NCBI GenBank assembly: GCA_040398805.1
Contig: JBBATK010000011.1
Location: 25,705-89,704 of the forward strand
Origin: JBBATK01 sp040398805
GTDB taxonomy: Bacteria; Bacteroidota; Ignavibacteria; Kapaibacteriales; NICIL-2
Reading direction: 5' to 3'
DNA: 64,000 nucleotides
The notes beneath the pieces were generated by a model. It had not been told where the DNA came from and did not search any database. It saw nothing but the letters and a program-made list of their open reading frames with translations. Positions 43,332 through 50,625 of the stretch are shown here, piece after piece. The first letter of the stretch is position 1. Each line of letters starts with the position of its first letter. Made by a program: the position numbers and the translations under genes.

Positions 43332-44183
43332 ATGCTCAGAAACGCTGTCGTTTTTTTTCTGTCGATAATCGCCATCTCCGCGTCACTCTCCGCGCAAGCT
43401 CTGGAATGTACCCTGACCGTCGATTCCGCCGTGTCATCGTACATCAAGGAGTGGACCGAGGCGGACGCCGTCCGCTTGCACGTGCGGAATACGAAGGACG
43501 TCCCCTTGCACTTCGTCATCGAGACAACGGTGGCCCTCGACGGACATGCCCTGGTGACGACCGCGCATGGAAAACGGGTGCACCTTCAGATGCTGCCGGG
43601 TGAAGTACGCGTGTTCCACTGTGATGAATTGCTGCCGTTGCGCTCGGCGTACTTCACGGACCGCACCCGCATGGACCGCACCACCGGACGCATCACCGTG
43701 AAAGGGGATCTGCGCATCTGTGTGGCCGTCCTCGACACGCTTACCGTACGAAGCTATGCCAAGCCCATGTGCATCAAGCGCACGGTCGTTCCCTACACCG
43801 AAGCCGAGTGCGAGTCACCGGTCCTGCAATCGGTCCTTCCCGCAAAGACTCCCGTACGGATATCATGGAAATCCGTCGTGCCGGTACCTCGGCATGCGGA
43901 GTATCGGGTGCGCATCTATGCCTGCGACTCATCGCAGTATTTGGCGCAGGCTGTGCGGACGAACGAGGCGGTGCTGGACACGGTCATCGTGAACGCCACG
44001 GCTTTTGCGTGGTCGCCGCCCGCACGACCCACCGACACGCGGTATGCGTGGCAAGTGTATGCGTCCGACGGTAAAGGAACGGAATACGGGATGAGCACGG
44101 GATACAGCATCCCGAGCGAATTCACCGTTAGAGGAGTTCACACGGCGCAAAGGAAAGCCCCTCGGAGGAATTCTAAACGGTGA
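43332..44183 (+). CDS. Exported protein of unknown function
   Basis: A 283-residue protein with a signal peptide (hydrophobic to about residue 22, cleavage near LSAQA). The middle has short beta-rich segments, four or more cysteines (ALECTL, FHCDE, RICVAV, YACDS) and a C-terminal region (about 170-260, starting ISWKSVVPVP) that reads like a fibronectin-III-type module with a WQVYASDG strand. The C terminus is strongly basic (QRKAPRRNSKR) and is not a T9SS sorting domain. I do not recognise the family. Its last 11 nt overlap the end of the convergent M42 peptidase gene, which argues that the two 3' ends are co-evolved or that the last codons are dispensable. Confidence 0.75.
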   Translation: MLRNAVVFFLSIIAISASLSAQALECTLTVDSAVSSYIKEWTEADAVRLHVRNTKDVPLHFVIETTVALDGHALVTTAHGKRVHLQMLPGEVRVFHCDELLPLRSAYFTDRTRMDRTTGRITVKGDLRICVAVLDTLTVRSYAKPMCIKRTVVPYTEAECESPVLQSVLPAKTPVRISWKSVVPVPRHAEYRVRIYACDSSQYLAQAVRTNEAVLDTVIVNATAFAWSPPARPTDTRYAWQVYASDGKGTEYGMSTGYSIPSEFTVRGVHTAQRKAPRRNSKR

Positions 44184-45207
44184 ACCGATGAGAGTTCTCG
44201 ATGAACGCCCGTGTGAGGTCGATGGTCGCTTGCACGTCACTCGCGTGAACGGACTCCACGACGGTGTGGGTGTATCGACACGGAATGGAGATGGTGGCGA
44301 CGGGTATGCCGGCACGACTGAGCTGCATGCCACCGGCATCGGTGCCACCGCGCGGGAGCACTTCCATCTGGTGGGTGATGGACAGCTCCTCGCTGAGGGT
44401 GCGGAGGAATTCCACAAGACCGAAATGGGAGATGGAATACGAGTCGAGGATCTTGATGCCTGCTCCCTTGCCGAGTTGCACGCAATGATTGCGCTCGTCG
44501 ATACCCGGGATGTCGCCGGCGATGGTGATGTCCAAGGCGATGCCGATGTCGGGATCGAGTCCGAACGATGCGGCCTTCGCTCCGCGGACCCCCACCTCTT
44601 CCTGCACGGTCGCCACGGCCACGATGTCGTCCTCGCTGGACGTGAAGGTCTTGAATGCTTCGATCATCGTGTAGACGCCGACGCGGTCATCGAGGGTCTT
44701 CCCGCAATAGCAATCGCCGAGTCTGATAAGGTCACGTTCCATGGTGACACTGTCGCCGATACGCACGAGTTGTGCTACGCGCTCACCGGGCAGTCCCAGG
44801 TCGATGAAGAGGTCCTCGAGCGGCGTCACCTTGGTGCGCTCTTCCGGCGTGGTGAAATGCGTGGGCTTGATGCCGATGACACCGTCCAGCACTTCCCGGC
44901 CGTACACCTTCACGCGTTGTGCTATCAGCACCCGCGGATCGAAACCGCCGAGCGGCTGGATATAAAGGAACCCTTCCTTCGTGATGTGTCGGACGACGAA
45001 CGAGATCTCGTCCATGTGCGCCGCGATCATGATGGTCCGCGGGTTGGCGGAACGTCCTTTACGACGGAAGAACACGTTGCCCATGGCGTCGATGCTGTGC
45101 TCATCACTGACCGGCGCAAGGTGCTCGATGACGATATCACGAAAGGTATGCTCGCGCCCCGGGATTCCGGGTGTGGAGCAGAGTGTGCGAAGAAGGTCGA
45201 ATGACAT
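44173..45207 (-). CDS. M42-family metalloaminopeptidase
   Basis: A 344-residue di-metal peptidase of family M42 (glutamyl aminopeptidase/deblocking aminopeptidase/FrvX group) that trims peptides in the cytoplasm. Metal ligands and catalytic residues are all seen: AAHMDE (H64, D66), KTLDDRVGVY, VQEEVGVRGA, ALDITIAGD and the C-terminal CRYTHT. Family members form tetrahedral dodecamers. A small ORF (45249-45491) lies 41 nt upstream on the same strand and may be co-transcribed with it. There is no recognisable Shine-Dalgarno before the ATG. Confidence 0.94.
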   Translation of the reverse strand: MSFDLLRTLCSTPGIPGREHTFRDIVIEHLAPVSDEHSIDAMGNVFFRRKGRSANPRTIMIAAHMDEISFVVRHITKEGFLYIQPLGGFDPRVLIAQRVKVYGREVLDGVIGIKPTHFTTPEERTKVTPLEDLFIDLGLPGERVAQLVRIGDSVTMERDLIRLGDCYCGKTLDDRVGVYTMIEAFKTFTSSEDDIVAVATVQEEVGVRGAKAASFGLDPDIGIALDITIAGDIPGIDERNHCVQLGKGAGIKILDSYSISHFGLVEFLRTLSEELSITHQMEVLPRGGTDAGGMQLSRAGIPVATISIPCRYTHTVVESVHASDVQATIDLTRAFIENSHRFTV

Positions 45208-45248
45208 GTCGGAAAAGGGACAATCAGGGTGAAGAAGAACGAGACGGC

Positions 45249-45491
45249 TCAGGGTTTCGAGCTGACTCCGGGAGATGCGGTATCGAGTGACGCTGGCGCT
45301 TTGGCGTGTGTCCGGATGGTATGGGAGATATACGCGGGCGGCAACGCATTGACGTATGTGTCGGACGGAGGACTCTTCGGTGCATGATCCTCGTAGTCGT
45401 ACCAGATGAACTGCCAGCCGCCGAGAAGTTTTTCAATCGACGCGGCTACCGGTCGTTCGGATTGTCGTGAGGCGGATGCGTGTTCTTCCAT
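45249..45491 (-). CDS. Small hypothetical protein (80 aa)
   Basis: An 80-residue ORF I cannot assign. It is Pro/Ser/Ala-rich with a more ordered centre (LLGGWQFIWYDYEDHAP), no signal peptide and no membrane helix. Support comes from the promoter: an exact TAnnTTTG element with a TTG 20 nt upstream lies just ahead, pointing to a transcript beginning near 45537. The frame continues to an ATG at 45563, but that start lies inside the promoter, so 45491 is chosen. It precedes the M42 peptidase gene by 41 nt. It could instead be a non-coding leader. Confidence 0.42.
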   Translation of the reverse strand: MEEHASASRQSERPVAASIEKLLGGWQFIWYDYEDHAPKSPPSDTYVNALPPAYISHTIRTHAKAPASLDTASPGVSSKP

Positions 45492-45543
45492 GATGCGCTT
45501 GGGTTCGTGGGTATCCGGGTCCGTTCGCGGATGGACGTCCGGA

Positions 45544-45574
45544 CAAAAGTAGCGGTGATGCAAGAAAACGGCAA
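45544..45574 (-). promoter_or_regulatory. Promoter for the small ORF and M42 peptidase
   Basis: Minus strand: TTG (45574-45572), 20 nt, TACTTTTG (45551-45544), an exact TAnnTTTG match. It is divergent from mscL. Confidence 0.65.
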
Positions 45575-45754
45575 TGGTTTTTTCCTCTGAGCCATCTCCT
45601 TCCCGTGTCCCTTGATACCATGAAAGCCCGGACTCGCGAGTGGATGACCTTACGTATATTCGGCAATGATTTGCGGGCAGGGGACAGACAGCACTCGATA
45701 TGGCAGGTGCTGCCGCAGGCCCGGTGTTTTTTTCATTGTCATCAGGGGTGTGCT

Positions 45755-45890
45755 ATGTCCATGATCTCCGAGTTCAAGCAGTTCGTCATGCAGGGAAACG
45801 TCGTCGACCTTGCGGTGGGATTGCTCATCGGTTCATCGTTCGCGGGCGTCGTGAACGCATTCAGTGACGGCTTCGTCAAACCCATCATCA
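45755..45890 (+). CDS. mscL: Large-conductance mechanosensitive channel MscL (3' part lost in gap)
   Basis: The first 45 codons of MscL, the homopentameric channel that opens under membrane tension to release solutes on hypo-osmotic shock. The N-terminal amphipathic helix (MISEFKQFVMQGN) and the first pore-lining helix (VVDLAVGLLIGSSFAGVVNAF) match the family exactly; the typical protein has about 130-150 residues, so about two thirds is missing. The sequence stops at a run of 100 N, so this is an assembly truncation, not a mutation. AGGGGT lies 7-12 nt upstream of the ATG. Confidence 0.93.
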
Positions 45891-45990
45891 NNNNNNNNNN
45901 NNNNNNNNNNNNNNNNNNNNNNNNNNNNNNNNNNNNNNNNNNNNNNNNNNNNNNNNNNNNNNNNNNNNNNNNNNNNNNNNNNNNNNNNNN
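45891..45990. other. Assembly gap (exactly 100 N)
   Basis: One hundred N, the conventional filler for a gap of unknown size. It cuts mscL on the left and a DUF3078-like gene on the right. The missing bases include at least the rest of mscL and the N terminus of the next gene, so the real gap is longer than 100 bp unless contigs were joined wrongly. Confidence 0.99.
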
Positions 45991-46788
45991 GGGTGGACGC
46001 GCAGCGGTATCGTGAGCGCCAACCTCAGTCAGGTGCAGCTCACGAACTGGTCCGGGGGCGGTAACAACACCGTTGCCATCAACTCGCTGTTCGGATACAT
46101 CGCCAGTTACAAGACGGAGCATACGCTGTGGAAGACGACGCTTGATGTGGGCTATGGACTTACCAAACTCGGCAAGCAGGAATTCCGCAAGAGCGATGAC
46201 AAGCTCAACTTCCTGACGCGGTTCCAGCATGCTGCCGCCGCATCGCTTAGTTACTCGGCTCTTTTTGAGCTTCGCACCCAGCTTACCGAAGGATTGAACT
46301 ATGATGATGGAGGCAAGCCCACGGAGCGTACGTCGAATTTTTTCGCACCCGCGAACATCATGGTGGGTCTTGGAGCCACCTACATACCCGTGCCATCCCT
46401 GAGCATCACCCTCTCTCCCGTGTCCAACCGCATTTTGATCGTTGCAGACGACTCACTGAGTCGTCGGGGCGCTTTCGGTGTTGATTCGGGGAAGACGGTG
46501 AAGTCCGAACTGGGAACCTTGCTGAACATCGGCTTCAAGGACGAGGTGTTCACGAATGTCGTGGTCGATTCCAAGCTCAGCGCCTTCGGTCCCTACGCGG
46601 CGTTGGACCGGCAACTGGTGAACTGGAACACCCTGGTCACGATGAAGGTGAACAGTCTCCTGCTCGTGACGCTGGCGCTGGATGTGATTTACGATCCCAA
46701 TGCGTCCATCCTTCGCGATGATGGAACGCGGGGTCCCGTGGCACAGATACGTGACATTGTCGGTATAGGTTTTGGATATAAATTCTAA
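45991..46788 (+). CDS. DUF3078-like outer-membrane beta-barrel protein (5' end lost in gap)
   Basis: A 265-residue 3' fragment, open in frame from the first base after the gap (GWTRSGIVSANLSQ). The WxxxGxxxxNxSQxxLxNWxxGGxN pattern is the DUF3078 signature found in Bacteroidota, followed by amphipathic strands and a C-terminal F (GFGYKF), as for an outer-membrane barrel. The family has no assigned function. The first in-frame start codon (46012, GTG) is internal. How much is missing cannot be told. Confidence 0.8.
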   Translation, partial: GWTRSGIVSANLSQVQLTNWSGGGNNTVAINSLFGYIASYKTEHTLWKTTLDVGYGLTKLGKQEFRKSDDKLNFLTRFQHAAAASLSYSALFELRTQLTEGLNYDDGGKPTERTSNFFAPANIMVGLGATYIPVPSLSITLSPVSNRILIVADDSLSRRGAFGVDSGKTVKSELGTLLNIGFKDEVFTNVVVDSKLSAFGPYAALDRQLVNWNTLVTMKVNSLLLVTLALDVIYDPNASILRDDGTRGPVAQIRDIVGIGFGYKF

Positions 46789-46845
46789 GGCCGTTCGCGC
46801 CGGAACGTTCGTCGGCACCGGCGTGGACATCTCTCTTCCATACCG

Positions 46846-46874
46846 TTGACATTTTGTTGATACACTCTTAGATA
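46846..46874 (+). promoter_or_regulatory. Sigma-70-like promoter, possibly leaderless
   Basis: TTGACA (46846-46851), 17 nt, TAGATA (46869-46874). The ATG of the sortilin-like gene (46881) is 7 nt past the -10 element, so the mRNA would have almost no leader, and no Shine-Dalgarno is seen. Confidence 0.55.
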
Positions 46875-46880
46875 CGAATC

Positions 46881-49800
46881 ATGCGAATGCCTTCCGCTTT
46901 TTTTCGAGCACTCGTGCTCGTCGTTCTGTCTGTAACCGCGATCGATGCGATCGCCGCATCGCGGACCGCGCGTTCCCGCACGGACCGTGACAACGATGCC
47001 AAGCGTCCGTCCGTGCAATCCGAAGCGCCGTGGCGTAAAGGATTGGAGGAGGACGAATCGGGCGAGGACCCTATGCGTCGCGAGGAGGAGTTCTGGAAAC
47101 AGCGCGTCTATCCGTTCGACAGAGTACCGACGGGTGCGCTCGAGCGTGCGATTGCGCAGCAGGACCAGATGGCCCGCCGTAAAGGTGCCGGCGCTCTGTT
47201 GTCATCCGCGCCCACGTGGAAAGCCATCGGGCCGGGTAACATCGGTGGTCGGACGCGCACCGTGGTATGCGATCCCAAGAAAGACGGCTGGGTGTATGTG
47301 GGTGCGGCTGGCGGAGGTATCTGGCGGACGACGAATCATGGTGAATCGTGGACGCCGATCTTCGATTATCAGAACTCCTTGTGCATGGGCGCTTTGGCCA
47401 TCGATCCCAACAACTCGGATATCATCTATGCCGCCACCGGTGAAATCGCTCCGGCATCGAACATGCACGACGGTTGGGGTACGGGTATCTACAAATCGGT
47501 CGATGCCGGCAAGACCTGGCGTCTGCTCGGGTTGACGACCGTCGGTGCGTTCTCGCGCATCTATGTCCACCCGAAGAATTCCAAACTCATCTACGTTGGC
47601 GGTGTCCGTACGGGCTCCGGTCTCTATCGTTCCACGGATGCGGGAGCCACCTGGACGCGCATGAACAGATTGTCCGTGAGCGACGTGTCCATCAATCCCA
47701 AGGACGAGAACGAACTGTTCCTCGGCGTCGTCGGCGAGGGTGTGTTCCACACCATGAACGGAGGCGACAGCGTATGGAAAAGCAGCGCGGGATTTCCTGC
47801 ACGCGTGGGCCGGGTGTCTGTCCAGATGTGCGGTGCCGATCCCAAGAAGGTGTATTGCCTGATCGAGGGACCGAACCCTGCAGATACGACGGAGAACAAC
47901 AAAGGGTATGTACTTGTCAGCAATGATAATGGCGTGACCTGGAAAACGGTCGTGACGGCAGACAATCAGATCTTCGGTGATAACAATCAAGGGTATTACG
48001 ACAATTTCGTCGAAGCCCATCCGACGAATCCGAACATCGCCTACTTCGGTGGTATCGACTTCTATCTCACCACCAATGGCGGGAACAACTGGTCCAACAT
48101 CTCGAACTCCTACTCCGGCGGAGGCGTTCACCCGGACCAGCATGCGTGTGCATTCAACCCTCTGAACACCGATGAAGTGTACATCGCCAATGACGGAGGC
48201 ATGTATCGTTCAACCAGTCTGAACGACCCCTTCCTTCCCATCAATAACGGGTACGAGGCAACGGCGTATTATGCCATGGATGTCGATTATACGGCGGCGG
48301 ACAAGACCTATGGCGGCACGCAGGATAACGGTACATCGGGCAGTACGGGTCCGACGATGGACTGGAGAGGCATTCTCGGTGGTGACGGTTTCTTCGTTGC
48401 TGTCAGCCCGCTCGACCCGAATGTCATCTACTGCGAGAATTACAACGGAACCGTCAAGACCGTGAATCTCGGTACCGGACGTGTTTCGAACAACGTAGCG
48501 GGTATTCCTGCGACCGATCCTACCGGCGCATGGAGCTCGCCGATCGTTTTGGATCGTGCGACGGCGACACTCTATCACGGAAGAAAAGCCGTGTATCAGC
48601 AGGCTGTGGGATCGAACATCTGGCAGGCTTTCTCGCCGATGCTGGATACCGGTTCGTTCGTCAGCGCCATCGGACCGTCGCCGGTGGACGGTGATTACTG
48701 CTGGGCGGGGTACGAGAACGGTTCATTATGGCGCACGACGAACGGGGGAACCAATTGGTCAGGGGTGACGATCAACGGGCTGCCGAAGAGATATATCCGC
48801 GATGTCATTCCCTCCAGTGCGGAGATCAACACCGCGTGGGTTTGTTACTCGGGCTATGGAACCGGTCACGTGTTCGTGACCCGCGACGGCGGCAAGTCGT
48901 GGACGGATGTGAGCACGACGTTACCCGATATCCCGGTGAACGCGTTGGCGGTCCTTCAGAGCAACGAGAAGGTGATGTTCGCAGGAACCGATATCGGCGT
49001 GTTCGCCACGTACAACGGCGGTCAGAGCTGGTTCCCATTCGGAAAGGGTCTGCCCCGTGCTCCTGTGCTCGATATGCGTATCTACGACGAGCGTAACCTT
49101 CTGCGCATCGCCACCCACGGTCGTTCCATGTTCGAAGTGGAGATTCCGACCGAGGAAGTGGACGAACCGGGTATCACCGCGCCGACGGGTGGCGACGTGG
49201 TCATGGCGACGAGTTCCATGGTTTTCTCCTGGCACGGCTTCCCTGCGGGCGATGCGGTGAATATCGACATCAACTACAACGAGACCGGTAATTATTGGTA
49301 TCGCGTTGCGAGCAACGTCCTTGGAGGTTCCATGCGCTGGGTCGTCGAGAACCGTCCTACGTCGTTCGCGCACATCCGCGTGACAAGCAGCAAGAACCCC
49401 AACCTTTCCGTCGTTTCCAATACCTTCACCATTCTCGAGTTCGCTCGCGGTTCGGTGAAGAGTTCGTCGTCGTTCTCCCACGTGGCGTACGGATTGAGCT
49501 ATGACAACAACAATGGTCTGTACACGACGAGCTTCTACACGAACGACGTCTTCAAGCTCAATGCCACGACGCTACAGATGGAGCGCTCGTTCAAGATGCC
49601 GAAAGGCTTCGACAACAACTTTACGGATATGGCGATGGACCGTTCCAAAGGTCAGATCTATATCCACCGTCTCACGCAACAGGTGGCGGGTTCCTCAGCG
49701 CGCATCCTTGTCATCGATACGAACGGAACATTGGTCCGTTCCTTGATTTCTCCTGCGAGCTATGGTATCGGACTCGAGTACATCAATGGGACGCTGTATG

Positions 49801-50468
49801 TGGGCGAGCGTGACGGAGCACAGCAATTGTACGTGTGCAATCCGAACACGGCAGCCGTCACGAGACAAGTGAATAACCCGTTCAATAAGTTCTACGGTCC
49901 GAGGTGTCTTGCTACGGACGGAAAGGGCATGCTCTTTCAGGTAGGGACGGATTTCGGTTCCGGTGGAGGTTTGCAAGGTGCATACCTGTCGAAGATTCCC
50001 GTCGATACCTTGAACAAGGAATCCGACCGGATGGAACTCTTGAGCAGCACGGGTACGACGATCAATGCTCGCGGCATCGAATACGACCCGCGCGACGGCA
50101 ACTATTGGATCACCGACTTGTCGGGAAACATCTTCAAGATCGCCAACTTCGATACGCCGTCGAATCCGCTGTCCGACGTGAAGGACCTGCACGCGGAAGA
50201 CAACACGGGCATGAAGATCGCGCCCAATCCCGCGTCCGGTCGTGCAGTGATCACCTACATGACGGGTAAGCTCGAGGCGCATGTGAAGCTTGAGGTATAC
50301 ACCATTCTCGGAGAGCGCGTTGCGGAACTCGTCAACGGCATGGTCAGTGCCGATGACATGTCGGCTGCGGTGTGGGAATGCAAGGACTTCCCCGATGGCA
50401 TGTATACGGTGTCGCTCACGGTGGACGGCATCCAGCGTCCGTCGGCGAAACTCCTGATCGCCCGATAG
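46881..50468 (+). CDS. Sortilin/BNR-propeller surface protein with T9SS sorting domain
   Basis: A 1195-residue secreted protein: signal peptide (cleavage near AIA-A), a charged pro-region with DEDE-rich stretches, then a large propeller of BNR/VPS10 type with repeated S-x-D-x-G-x-T-W motifs (for example STDAGATWTRM, NDNGVTWKTV, TTNGGTNWSG, RDGGKSWTDV; about 110-740), Ig-like and PQQ-like segments, and a C-terminal type IX (Por) sorting domain (about 1110-1195, IAPNPASGRAVI...GERVAELV...MYTVSLTVDG). Such proteins are common T9SS cargo, with glycoside-binding, adhesive or unknown roles; the AIGPGNIGGRTR start of the propeller is a recurrent family signature. It is a single-gene unit ended by a strong terminator. 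Confidence 0.9.
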   Translation: MRMPSAFFRALVLVVLSVTAIDAIAASRTARSRTDRDNDAKRPSVQSEAPWRKGLEEDESGEDPMRREEEFWKQRVYPFDRVPTGALERAIAQQDQMARRKGAGALLSSAPTWKAIGPGNIGGRTRTVVCDPKKDGWVYVGAAGGGIWRTTNHGESWTPIFDYQNSLCMGALAIDPNNSDIIYAATGEIAPASNMHDGWGTGIYKSVDAGKTWRLLGLTTVGAFSRIYVHPKNSKLIYVGGVRTGSGLYRSTDAGATWTRMNRLSVSDVSINPKDENELFLGVVGEGVFHTMNGGDSVWKSSAGFPARVGRVSVQMCGADPKKVYCLIEGPNPADTTENNKGYVLVSNDNGVTWKTVVTADNQIFGDNNQGYYDNFVEAHPTNPNIAYFGGIDFYLTTNGGNNWSNISNSYSGGGVHPDQHACAFNPLNTDEVYIANDGGMYRSTSLNDPFLPINNGYEATAYYAMDVDYTAADKTYGGTQDNGTSGSTGPTMDWRGILGGDGFFVAVSPLDPNVIYCENYNGTVKTVNLGTGRVSNNVAGIPATDPTGAWSSPIVLDRATATLYHGRKAVYQQAVGSNIWQAFSPMLDTGSFVSAIGPSPVDGDYCWAGYENGSLWRTTNGGTNWSGVTINGLPKRYIRDVIPSSAEINTAWVCYSGYGTGHVFVTRDGGKSWTDVSTTLPDIPVNALAVLQSNEKVMFAGTDIGVFATYNGGQSWFPFGKGLPRAPVLDMRIYDERNLLRIATHGRSMFEVEIPTEEVDEPGITAPTGGDVVMATSSMVFSWHGFPAGDAVNIDINYNETGNYWYRVASNVLGGSMRWVVENRPTSFAHIRVTSSKNPNLSVVSNTFTILEFARGSVKSSSSFSHVAYGLSYDNNNGLYTTSFYTNDVFKLNATTLQMERSFKMPKGFDNNFTDMAMDRSKGQIYIHRLTQQVAGSSARILVIDTNGTLVRSLISPASYGIGLEYINGTLYVGERDGAQQLYVCNPNTAAVTRQVNNPFNKFYGPRCLATDGKGMLFQVGTDFGSGGGLQGAYLSKIPVDTLNKESDRMELLSSTGTTINARGIEYDPRDGNYWITDLSGNIFKIANFDTPSNPLSDVKDLHAEDNTGMKIAPNPASGRAVITYMTGKLEAHVKLEVYTILGERVAELVNGMVSADDMSAAVWECKDFPDGMYTVSLTVDGIQRPSAKLLIAR

Positions 50469-50493
50469 ACGAGAGCACGGTGGACAATGTATG

Positions 50494-50527
50494 AGCCGCA
50501 TCGGATCATCCGATGCGGCTTTTTTTT
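50494..50527 (+). terminator. Terminator of the sortilin-like gene
   Basis: AGCCGCATCGGA-TCA-TCCGATGCGGCT, a perfect 12-bp stem, followed by a T7 tract. The next TonB receptor frame is open through this region, but its real start lies downstream (50626). Confidence 0.96.
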
Positions 50528-50625
50528 GTCCCTTCACAACAAGAACGCCGTGTTTTGCGTCTCTCCGTGGACCCGTGCCGCAGGCGCGCGTATTCTTCAA
50601 CTCCTCAACGAGAACCACGGTGCGA

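Noticed and set aside
45605..45754. A longer start for mscL at 45605.
   Set aside because: The extra 50 residues have no homology to MscL, and the ATG at 45755 has a ribosome site and fits the family start.
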